46,917 nucleotides of DNA from assembly GCA_017504485.1 (NCBI GenBank), contig JAFVRC010000030.1, forward strand, positions 1 to 46,917. Direction: 5' to 3'. Of the stretch, positions 26,337 to 33,424 are shown one piece after another. The translations under genes were made by a program, and so were the position numbers. Source of the stretch: Alistipes sp. (GTDB lineage: Bacteria; Bacteroidota; Bacteroidia; Bacteroidales; Rikenellaceae). The notes under the pieces were generated by a model. That model saw only the letters and a list, made by a program, of their open reading frames with translations, made no database searches and was not told the origin of the DNA. The stretch's first letter is position 1, and the number at the start of each line of letters is the position of its first letter.

Positions 26337-27170
26337 CTAAAAGCTCTGGAACGACGACCAATTGGTGTTGCTCTCGGCCGCACGCTCGATGTTGTCGGGC
26401 AGATTGGCGAAGAAGTCAAAGCCTGTCCAAGTCTCCACTTGGTCCACCGATACGGCGTAGTTCGTGTAGCTGTCCGAGTAGGTCTTGTGGTCGAACCAAA
26501 AACCTATGGTCGAGGCCGATGTTACCGTGCCGTTGCTGTCGGTCGTGACCTTTAGCGCAATCTTGTAAAAGTAGTTCGGTACGGGCACCTGCTTCGTGTC
26601 GTCCTGCGCTGTGGTGTAGCTCACCGACTTCGACTCGCCCACCTTCGAGAAGGCTACGCCCGTGACGATATATACCCTCTCGCTCGCCGCTACGTTTTGC
26701 ATCGCCTGCTCCAACGAGTTCCAAATGCCACCGTTGAAGCTGTTCTGTATCTGTGGCACCGAGTTGGTGACATAGAATGTCTGCAACTGCATATTCTTGA
26801 TGCCGTCGCGCGATGCATTGGGTATGAGGTGACCTCGCGAATAGCTGTCGTTGTACGACGAGTCGCAGAGGTTTACCTGATACTGTGTTCCGAGCAGCGG
26901 GTTGTACGACCACGAGCTAGGACGCGAATACGAGCCCATATGCTTCGCCTCGAGCGGATAGGCTACCCACATCGAGGTATAGGTCGATGTGTCGTAGTAG
27001 GCCGTATAGTTGTGCTCGCCATCGGCCTCCACCTTCAGCTCTACGGCATTCGGGTAGAGTCCACCCTTGTCCTCGCCCGGTAACTCGAGCCACGTCTCGG
27101 TTGGAACACCTCCCGTTATACCTCCGCCCGTCGTCGAGCCGCCGGTATCCTCTCCCGGGGTAGGGTCCAC
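26337..27170 (-). CDS. DNA/RNA non-specific endonuclease, lacking its own signal; probably the C-terminal part of the upstream lipoprotein
   Basis: NUC1-type (beta-beta-alpha metal) endonuclease that degrades DNA and RNA. The active-site motif is SRGH (111-114, counted from the GTG), the Bacteroidetes variant of DRGH, followed by LIPNASR, the metal-site TNSVPQ (N136) and NGGIWNSLE. The domain looks complete and ends in TAG. Coordinates use a GTG at 27170, but there is no start with a spaced ribosome site, no signal peptide, and the first 25 residues are a low-complexity Gly/Thr/Pro linker. Upstream the same frame is open back to the TGA that ends the lipoprotein gene. I therefore infer that this is the C-terminal catalytic module of a surface lipoprotein, separated by one in-frame TGA. 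Independent translation from the GTG is the weaker alternative. Confidence 0.8.
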   Translation of the reverse strand: MDPTPGEDTGGSTTGGGITGGVPTETWLELPGEDKGGLYPNAVELKVEADGEHNYTAYYDTSTYTSMWVAYPLEAKHMGSYSRPSSWSYNPLLGTQYQVNLCDSSYNDSYSRGHLIPNASRDGIKNMQLQTFYVTNSVPQIQNSFNGGIWNSLEQAMQNVAASERVYIVTGVAFSKVGESKSVSYTTAQDDTKQVPVPNYFYKIALKVTTDSNGTVTSASTIGFWFDHKTYSDSYTNYAVSVDQVETWTGFDFFANLPDNIERAAESNTNWSSFQSF

Positions 27171-27172
27171 GG

Positions 27173-27215
27173 CAGGAGGGGTTGTTCCCCCTCCTGTTCC
27201 GTTACCCGTAGATCA
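27173..27215 (-). other. In-frame TGA followed by a 9-bp GC-rich hairpin, between lipoprotein and nuclease
   Basis: The TGA is at 27215-27213. After 16 nt comes a perfect stem CAGGAGGGG / GAACAA loop / CCCCTCCTG (27196-27173). No T tract follows, so it is not an intrinsic terminator. The stem is coded by Gly and Pro codons of the linker, which may explain it, but position and strength would also suit a readthrough-stimulating structure. Confidence 0.6.
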
Positions 27216-29402
27216 TTGAAGCTTGTAGATAACGATTTCGTTCTGGCCGCTCGAATAGCACGAGAACAAACTGCTCTGCGAGTTGTGACGCAGCCAATTT
27301 TTAGTATTTGTACCCTGTGCCTTAACTGTTGCTACACCAGCCGATGTAATTGTTACAGTCCAAGAGCTATTGGCCGAAAGAGAAGTCTCTGTTTTCAAAT
27401 AGTTCTTGCTTGACGAAGCTGCATAAATATAACCCGCACCTGTGTAGAACGCAAATGTGCCTGCATTTTTACCCGCCTTCAACGTAAAGATCTGCACCTT
27501 TGAACTTGGAGTTGCAAGAGTATTGCCACTCTTGGTGATTGCTTCCTGACCACGGTTATTGCTGTTCTGTGTTGTGCTCATTGCAACAGCGTCATTCTTT
27601 GCTGCAATAATAACCTGGTCGCCAGCAGCAAGCGTCGAAGCGTCTGTCACGAGAGTCCAAACCTTTGCTCCGGCTGCGGTCTGATTAACCGTTACACTCT
27701 TGGTAATATCGCCATAAGTAACGTTGATTACGGCCGTGCGAGCCTCGGATGTTTCATTCTTGGTTACAACGAACGAAATCTGACCGTCTACGCTCAAATC
27801 GAAGTCCTCGATCCACGACGCAGCAGTAGTAGCCTCTACGCTTACACCGCTAACCGGATTCTTTAATGTGTACTCAATAGTGAATGTACCACCATCTGGC
27901 TCTGCATCTATTGTATCTTTACCCAATGTTAATACTGGCGCAAGAACTGCATTTGGATCGTACAACTTGTAGAGCGACATATTACTTTCAGCCTGTGTTG
28001 CAGATGTGTATGAACGCCAATCCTGATTGTTGTACACTGCGAGGTGTGTCGAAGCGTTCTTGTCCATGAGATAGAAGCAATTTGCAGTAGCACCCTTCTT
28101 GAACGACCAAGTGTCATTTGTTGTGCCAATACGTAAACCGTCACCCGATTTAGTCGAATACAAATAGTTCTTTGTGTTATTTATAGGTGAGAGAGCCATT
28201 GCGGTGTTGTCGCCAACAAACGACCACTTACACTCCTCTGGAACGGCACAAGAGATAGAGCCGCTTGCAATAGTGATAGCCTTGCTTGCATAAGTGGTAA
28301 CAGTCTGCTTGCTTGAACCAGAGTTGTTGAGAAGAACATAGTTACCACAAATTACAACATAAGTACCAGCGGTTATATCGTCAAGCGAAGTGACGAGCTC
28401 ATACAATTCTGCCTCTACAGCCTCAATTGCGGTTGTGTAGTCAACCTTTACGTTCTTGAGGTTTCCCGATGCGAATACAACATCGCTCGACAGCGTAAGA
28501 TCCTTCTCGTGTGCACCCAAACCGGTGTTAGAGATAGCCGAAACCTTTACGGTGAGGTCGCTGCCAGCCTTTGCGGTGAATGGCTTAACGGCTGCGTAGA
28601 ACTTGGCCGATGCGTTTGGAGCAATCTCTGCGCCACCCGTAACCGAAAGGATAGCGGTATTCGACGTGTAACCTGCGCCCGACGAGGTAAACTTCATAGC
28701 CTCAGGCTTTGCGAAGTTGATGTAGAACGAGCCAACGATGTCCTCCTCGGCGGTGAACTGAATCTCCGTAACGGTGATAGCCTCGGTGAGCTTGTTTACA
28801 ACCTCAAACTCAATAAGGCTCGAGATGTGCTTAAACTCAAGCGTAGGCTGCTGACCGCCAGGAACAGCTACTGCGTAGCCGGCCATTGGGTAGTTAGTAC
28901 CTGCGATGTGAGCCATCGAGTTGTTGCCATTCTGAACCTGAGCCGAGCCGGCCTTGCTTCCGATGTTGGTGTAACCCGAGTTGTCGTTCGCAGGAGTCTT
29001 GATGTACGACGAGTATGGGTAGAATGCATACCAATCGTACTCCTCCTCAAGATCCAGAGTGCCATAGAGCGAGCCCAAGAAATAGCCCTCGGCAGCATTC
29101 TCGCATACGAATGGGCTGCCAGCGTTGTTCAGGTAAGGTGTGTCGTTTACGTAGTCGGCAGTCTCGCCAACGGCGTGGAATAGGTTAATCTCATCCTTTG
29201 CCACCCACGAAGTGTTCATGTCGTTGTTAACGGTACGGGTGATTGGAGCGTAGATTGCGAAGTCGCCCTTCGCCTCGATTGCAGGAGTTACCTCCTCGTA
29301 CTTTGCACAATTTGTGAGGTTGAAAGCCATTGCTATCAAACCCAACGAGAGTAAAAATCTTTTCATCTTTTTCATCTTTTTCATCTTTTTAGGGTTTGAC
29401 AT
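27213..29402 (-). CDS. Fimbrillin-like/BACON surface lipoprotein, ends at in-frame TGA before the nuclease module
   Basis: Modular surface protein of 729 residues to the TGA. From the N-terminus: lysine-rich start and lipoprotein signal with lipidated C32 (NLTNC), then A-K-Y-E-E, acidic residues near the Cys that resemble Bacteroidetes surface-export signals; a fimbrillin/Mfa-like domain (about 33-331, with the ITRTV and W..KDEINLF motifs typical of that group); a first all-beta module (332-487); a BACON domain (488-579, with ASWI and TVNQT); and a second all-beta module (580-729) resembling the first (LVT.....AG..V, ending YKL). The start at 29402 is chosen because it overlaps the stop of the 50-residue ORF (TAATG); ATGs at 29384, 29375 and 29366 are also possible. 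BACON and the beta modules suggest carbohydrate or mucin binding. The three middle domains are AT-richer than the flanks. Confidence 0.82.
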   Translation of the reverse strand: MSNPKKMKKMKKMKRFLLSLGLIAMAFNLTNCAKYEEVTPAIEAKGDFAIYAPITRTVNNDMNTSWVAKDEINLFHAVGETADYVNDTPYLNNAGSPFVCENAAEGYFLGSLYGTLDLEEEYDWYAFYPYSSYIKTPANDNSGYTNIGSKAGSAQVQNGNNSMAHIAGTNYPMAGYAVAVPGGQQPTLEFKHISSLIEFEVVNKLTEAITVTEIQFTAEEDIVGSFYINFAKPEAMKFTSSGAGYTSNTAILSVTGGAEIAPNASAKFYAAVKPFTAKAGSDLTVKVSAISNTGLGAHEKDLTLSSDVVFASGNLKNVKVDYTTAIEAVEAELYELVTSLDDITAGTYVVICGNYVLLNNSGSSKQTVTTYASKAITIASGSISCAVPEECKWSFVGDNTAMALSPINNTKNYLYSTKSGDGLRIGTTNDTWSFKKGATANCFYLMDKNASTHLAVYNNQDWRSYTSATQAESNMSLYKLYDPNAVLAPVLTLGKDTIDAEPDGGTFTIEYTLKNPVSGVSVEATTAASWIEDFDLSVDGQISFVVTKNETSEARTAVINVTYGDITKSVTVNQTAAGAKVWTLVTDASTLAAGDQVIIAAKNDAVAMSTTQNSNNRGQEAITKSGNTLATPSSKVQIFTLKAGKNAGTFAFYTGAGYIYAASSSKNYLKTETSLSANSSWTVTITSAGVATVKAQGTNTKNWLRHNSQSSLFSCYSSGQNEIVIYKLQ
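29364..29390 (-). repeat. Three tandem 9-bp repeats at the lipoprotein start
   Basis: Three perfect copies of AAAAAGATG on the minus strand, each carrying a possible start codon and coding MKKMKKMK. Slippage by whole units would change the basic n-region by three residues without breaking the frame. Confidence 0.7.
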
Positions 29403-29554
29403 TAAAATTCGAGCGTTCCCTCCTCGCGTTCCCACGGGTCGATTGTCACGCCTGGCATACTTGCCTCGAAGCCCGCCTCGACCTTAATCGAACAGAGCTG
29501 CATCTCGGGAGCAGCATACGCGCCACCAAGATTTTTGAGATTGTTTTTTTTCAT
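29402..29554 (-). CDS. 50-residue small protein upstream of the lipoprotein
   Basis: A short frame beginning MKKNNLKNLG and ending in WEREEGTLEF, with the middle part SIKVEAGFEASMPG. The stop overlaps the lipoprotein start as TAATG, a classic coupling arrangement, and a perfect promoter box lies about 50 bp upstream. No hydrophobic signal or membrane segment is visible. Short peptides with a VE.GF..S core and an acidic, Trp-containing tail recur ahead of fimbrillin-type lipoprotein genes in Bacteroidales, from my general knowledge of such loci; their function is not established. I see three possible roles: a coupled leader that sets lipoprotein expression, a small partner protein, or a substrate for secretion. 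Confidence 0.65.
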   Translation of the reverse strand: MKKNNLKNLGGAYAAPEMQLCSIKVEAGFEASMPGVTIDPWEREEGTLEF

Positions 29555-29603
29555 TTTGCGTTAAAAATTTATGATAGAGTTATAATATGCTCATAATCCG
29601 CCG

Positions 29604-29611
29604 CAAAGTTA
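29604..29611 (-). promoter_or_regulatory. Promoter box of the lipoprotein-nuclease locus
   Basis: Minus-strand TAACTTTG, a perfect TAnnTTTG match, about 50 bp before the small ORF. A TTG at 29630-29628 is 16 nt upstream, slightly closer than usual. The rest of the gap up to the SGNH terminator (29612-29706) is A/T-rich and holds no other feature that I can support. Confidence 0.7.
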
Positions 29612-29706
29612 GCCACAAAAAGCCACACAACCTAATAATTCGCCCTAAAAAATATTTATATTTTTATCGAGCCACGCCGCAGTGTCGTGAGAGGCCGATT
29701 TATCGC

Positions 29707-29758
29707 GAAACAAAAACGAATTACAGCGTCACAAGGCCTCGCCTCGCAACGCTGTAAT
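29707..29758 (-). terminator. Intrinsic terminator of the serC-serA-DUF1015-SGNH unit
   Basis: Minus-strand 10-bp perfect stem ATTACAGCGT / ACGCTGTAAT (29758-29749 with 29729-29720), with a smaller AGGC/GCCT hairpin in the loop, followed by TCGTTTTTGTTTC. It lies 29 bp after the SGNH hydrolase stop. Confidence 0.85.
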
Positions 29759-29787
29759 ATCTTTTTTCGAGTGGTCGTCGAGTCGCT

Positions 29788-31110
29788 TTACAACTTCTCG
29801 CCCTTGAGCACTACCCTCTCGGCGACATTGCGCAGATAGCGGGCGGTTTCGGGGTTGAGGCGCGCCGGCATATCGGCCTTGAACGGCTCGCCGAAGAGTG
29901 TCAGGTAGGCCACGGCAGCCGAGAGGTACGAGCCGGCATACGAAGGGTGTGAGCCATCCCTCGAGTAGAGGTCGATGTCGGGACGCTCGCGGCGTATAAT
30001 CTCCCACGCGTGGCCAACGGGCGAGAGGCCCATACCGAGCTTCTGTGCCATAGCCGTAGTGTTGGCTGTGAGCACATCCTGCATGGCCTTATAGCTCGTG
30101 AAGAACTGCGGATAACCCTCGACGAGAGAGGCCAATTTCTTACCCTTGGTAGCGTTGTTGCCATCTCTGCGGCCCCAAGTCAGCTCGATGAAGCACTTGG
30201 CCTTCGGGCTATGCTTCTCGACCTGCTCCTTCATCTTGCCCATATAGCCCACGACATCCATATCTGCGCTTGTGCCGATGCGCAGTGCGTGGAGGCTCTG
30301 GTCCTGCAAGAAGGCGTAGTCGTAGCCGCCGCGCTCGACGGTCTCGCGCGAAACGTGGTTAGCCAAATGCTGCTTCATCGTATAGCCTCCGTGGATATAG
30401 ATGTTGCAGTCGAGGTAGTGACCCTCGTACCACGCCATCTCTTTGAGAATGAGCGGATAGAGGTTGTGGTATGTGTAACTGTTGCCGATGAACAGCACGC
30501 GCGTCGTATCGCTCGGAATACGCTCGTCGAGCGCGAGCATCTTCGGAGCATCGTGCGTGGTGCCATAGAGCGATACCTTCAGTGGGCCCTTGCTGCACTG
30601 GCGCAGGCGCACCTGCACCTTGCCGTCGGCCGGCTGATTGTCAAGGCGCACGCTCTGCCAAGCGAAGCGAGGCCACTTGTCCGAGGTTGTCGAGTGGCAA
30701 TTCACCCCCTTCTTGTTGGCTGCAAATACGGGTTTCCACTGCTTGCCGTCGAGATACTCGAGAGCGAAGTCCTGCGGAGCGTCGCTCGGCTCAACGAGGA
30801 ACGGAAACCATATATCCACTACCGAGCCGGCCTTCAAACCTTCAGTAGGCATTGTGGCGAGCCAATAGTCGCCCTTCTGTGCATTGTCGGCGGCCGGATT
30901 TGCCGCTTTGCGGCCCGCAGCTACGGCGGTGGCCTTCTTGCCCACAAACTCTATCTCGCCTTGACCTACGGCGGCGTGATAGTGGCCCTTTTCGATATAG
31001 TGGGCCGTGTTCTTGGCATTGAATCGCCACTCGGCACGCGGCGCCTTAACTTGCGCCGAGGCGATTATTACCGCAGCGAGGGCGGATAGTGATAGGATAA
31101 GTCTCTTCAT
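29788..31110 (-). CDS. Secreted SGNH/GDSL-type hydrolase (DUF4886-like)
   Basis: Esterase-fold protein with signal peptide 1-19 (IASA|Q). An N-terminal beta-rich domain (about 20-190) precedes the SGNH domain, whose catalytic Ser211 is in FIGNSYTYHN and whose Asp385/His388 pair is in RDGSHPS. These features point to hydrolysis of acyl or acetyl esters, possibly deacetylation of polysaccharides, but the substrate is not predictable. The length of 440 is usual for two-domain members. It lies 9 bp after DUF1015 in a unit otherwise devoted to serine biosynthesis, so its place there may be positional rather than functional. Confidence 0.85.
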   Translation of the reverse strand: MKRLILSLSALAAVIIASAQVKAPRAEWRFNAKNTAHYIEKGHYHAAVGQGEIEFVGKKATAVAAGRKAANPAADNAQKGDYWLATMPTEGLKAGSVVDIWFPFLVEPSDAPQDFALEYLDGKQWKPVFAANKKGVNCHSTTSDKWPRFAWQSVRLDNQPADGKVQVRLRQCSKGPLKVSLYGTTHDAPKMLALDERIPSDTTRVLFIGNSYTYHNLYPLILKEMAWYEGHYLDCNIYIHGGYTMKQHLANHVSRETVERGGYDYAFLQDQSLHALRIGTSADMDVVGYMGKMKEQVEKHSPKAKCFIELTWGRRDGNNATKGKKLASLVEGYPQFFTSYKAMQDVLTANTTAMAQKLGMGLSPVGHAWEIIRRERPDIDLYSRDGSHPSYAGSYLSAAVAYLTLFGEPFKADMPARLNPETARYLRNVAERVVLKGEKL

Positions 31111-31119
31111 CGTGTTGGC

Positions 31120-32355
31120 CTATTTGAACGAGTGAATAACTACGCCCGAGCGCAACTTCGGCTCAAACCATGTTGTCTTTGGAGGCATAATGTTGCCCGT
31201 GTCGGCGATGTCTATCAGCTGTCGCATCGAGACAGGATAGAGTGCAAAGGCAACCTTCATCTCGCCGCTATCGACACGTCGTTGCAGCTCGCCAAGACCG
31301 CGGATGCCACCCACGAAGTCGATACGCTTCGAGGTGCGCAAGTCGCTAATGCCCAATATTTTATCGAGTACGAGGTTCGACAAAACGGTAACGTCGAGAA
31401 CGCCTATCGGGTCGTTGTCATCGTAGGTGCCCTCGCGTGCTGTGAGGCTGTACCATGCGCCGCCTAGATACATCGCAAAGTTGTGAAGCGACTGTGGCGT
31501 GTATATCTCCGCGCCGAGCTTCTCGACAGCAAAGTCGGCCTCGAGGGCCGAGAGAAACTCCTCCTCCGAGAGGCCGTTCAGATCTTTTACCACGCGGTTG
31601 TAGTCGATGATGCGCAACTGCGACTCGGGGAACGTAACGGCCAAGAAGTAGCAATACTCCTCCTCGCCCGTATGTTGCGGATTTGCGGCCTTGCACTCCG
31701 CACCCACGCGGGCGGCAGCGGCTGTACGGTGATGTCCATCAGCAACATAAAGAGCCGGTATCGTGTCGAAAATCGTCGTTATGCGCTCATTGTAGATGGC
31801 GGGAACAACCCACAGCGTATGGCCAAAGCCATCCTCGGCAACAAAATCATACTCTGGCGTTGCGGTAGTAACCTCGGCAACAATAGCATCGATGTCTGCA
31901 TGGTCGGGATAGGCGAAGAATACGGGCTCGATATTGGCCTTCTGGTTGCGGACATGAATCATACGGTCCTCCTCCTTGTCGGGGCGCGTGAGCTCGTGCT
32001 TCTTGATTGCTCCCGAGAGATAATCCTCAAAGTGGCAGCACATTACAAGTCCGTACTGCGTGCGGCCGTCCATCGTCTGCGCATAGACATAGTAGTGCTC
32101 CTCCTCGTCTTGGCAGAGCCAGCCGCGCTCCTGCCATGCGGCGAAATTCTCGACTGCCTTCTGATAGACCTGCTCCGAATGTTCGTCGGCGATAGGTTCG
32201 AAGTCGATTTCAGGCTTGATGATGTGTAGCAGCGAACGCTCCGTAGCCTCGGCTTTGGCCTCGGCCGAGTTCAGAACGTCATAGGGGCGCGATGCCACCT
32301 CGGCGGCATGCTCCTTCGGAGGGCGGATGCCTTGAAATGGTTTTATCCTTACCAT
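31120..32355 (-). CDS. DUF1015 family protein
   Basis: Conserved protein of unknown biochemical function, widely found beside serA/serC in Bacteroidetes and other phyla. The start MVRIKPFQGIRPP, the ASRPYDVLN segment and the VADGHHRTAAAARVG motif are diagnostic of the family; the His-His-Arg motif suggests nucleotide or phosphate handling, but this is inference. 411 residues, normal. No signal peptide. The 61-bp gap to serA holds no promoter that I can recognise. Confidence 0.9.
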   Translation of the reverse strand: MVRIKPFQGIRPPKEHAAEVASRPYDVLNSAEAKAEATERSLLHIIKPEIDFEPIADEHSEQVYQKAVENFAAWQERGWLCQDEEEHYYVYAQTMDGRTQYGLVMCCHFEDYLSGAIKKHELTRPDKEEDRMIHVRNQKANIEPVFFAYPDHADIDAIVAEVTTATPEYDFVAEDGFGHTLWVVPAIYNERITTIFDTIPALYVADGHHRTAAAARVGAECKAANPQHTGEEEYCYFLAVTFPESQLRIIDYNRVVKDLNGLSEEEFLSALEADFAVEKLGAEIYTPQSLHNFAMYLGGAWYSLTAREGTYDDNDPIGVLDVTVLSNLVLDKILGISDLRTSKRIDFVGGIRGLGELQRRVDSGEMKVAFALYPVSMRQLIDIADTGNIMPPKTTWFEPKLRSGVVIHSFK

Positions 32356-32416
32356 ATATTAATATAGGTATTAGATGAGGAAGGCCGGTTCTCGTTGTGC
32401 CTCCCTCGCGGTTATT

Positions 32417-33340
32417 CTACTTGTTTACCTGGAAGCGCGTGTCGCCGGTCTTGAAATAATCGACAATCTGGCGTGCGGCGGCAAGACCCGCGTTGATGTT
32501 CGCCTCGGCAGTCTCGGCACCCATCTTCTTCGGCGTGGCGAAGAATCGTTTGCCAAACGCTGCGGCCATCTCGGCTGCACTCTCCGGTGCAACGTCGGTG
32601 ATGTAACGCAAATCCTCGCGCTCGGTCATAGCCTGCATAAGGCCCGCCTCGTCGATAACCTCCTTGCGGGCAGTGTTTACGAGTGTTGCGCCCTTCGGCA
32701 TCGACATCGCAAGGTCGTAGCCTATCGAACCCTTGGTTTGCGGTGTGGCAGGGATGTGGAGCGAAAGGTAGTCAGCACGGCGATAGAGCTCCTCGACGGA
32801 CGACACCTTCTCTACTCCGTCAGCCTCGAATACAGCATCATCGGTGATGAATGGGTCGTAGGCTATAACGTTCATGCCCAAAGCCTTACCCTTGCGACCA
32901 ACGAGCTTACCTACGTTGCCATAGGCGTGTATGGCGAGAGTCTTGCCCTGAAGTTCGCCGCCAGTGCCCGGTGTGAGGCAGTTGCGCGAGATGTAAATCA
33001 TCATGCAGAGTGCCAACTCGGCCACGGCATTGGAGTTCTGGCCCGGGGTGTTCATAACCACCACGCCGCGACGCTTGGCCTCCTCGCAATCTACGTTGTC
33101 GAAGCCGGCACCGGCGCGTACCACAATCTTCAAATTCTTGGAAGCCTCCAATACCTCGGCCGTGACCTTGTCGCTGCGGATGATGAGCGTATCGACATCT
33201 TTTACGGCCTCGAGCAGTGCAGCTTTGTCTGTATATTTCTCGAGTCGCACGACCTCATATTCGGCCTCGTGCAGAATCTCGGTGATGCCATCTACGGCCT
33301 TCTGCGCAAATGGCTTCTCGGTAGCTATAAGAACCTTCAT
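32417..33340 (-). CDS. serA: D-3-phosphoglycerate dehydrogenase
   Basis: First step of serine synthesis: oxidises 3-phosphoglycerate with NAD. Short form without an ACT regulatory domain (307 residues), so feedback inhibition by serine of the E. coli type is not expected. Seen: RAGAGFDNVD, VMNTPGQNSNAVAELAL, the Rossmann loop HAYGNVGKLVG and NTARKEVIDE. The position of the usual catalytic His (TPH.G..T.EA) reads TPKKMGAETAEA, with Lys. I recall the same replacement in other Bacteroidetes SerA proteins. The start MKVLIATEKPF is chosen; an ATG at 33415 would add 25 residues filling most of the gap to serC. Confidence 0.93.
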   Translation of the reverse strand: MKVLIATEKPFAQKAVDGITEILHEAEYEVVRLEKYTDKAALLEAVKDVDTLIIRSDKVTAEVLEASKNLKIVVRAGAGFDNVDCEEAKRRGVVVMNTPGQNSNAVAELALCMMIYISRNCLTPGTGGELQGKTLAIHAYGNVGKLVGRKGKALGMNVIAYDPFITDDAVFEADGVEKVSSVEELYRRADYLSLHIPATPQTKGSIGYDLAMSMPKGATLVNTARKEVIDEAGLMQAMTEREDLRYITDVAPESAAEMAAAFGKRFFATPKKMGAETAEANINAGLAAARQIVDYFKTGDTRFQVNK

Positions 33341-33424
33341 ACCTTTCAATAGTGATGTGAAATATACCACCTTTTCCTCTCTCTTTTCGTAGGTGTACGG
33401 AACAATGGTAGGCATATTGCGATT

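Noticed and set aside
27173-27196. The GC hairpin as an intrinsic terminator of the lipoprotein
   Set aside because: No T tract follows on either strand, and a good terminator lies after the nuclease.
27213-27215. TGA read as selenocysteine
   Set aside because: The nearby hairpin lacks a recognisable SECIS loop, the position is in a Gly/Thr linker and not at an active site, and no selenocysteine genes are in the window.
27213-27215. Genome-wide reassignment of TGA to Trp or Gly
   Set aside because: No in-frame TGA occurs in any conserved gene here, and TGA ends the DUF3109 gene in a normal ATGA overlap.
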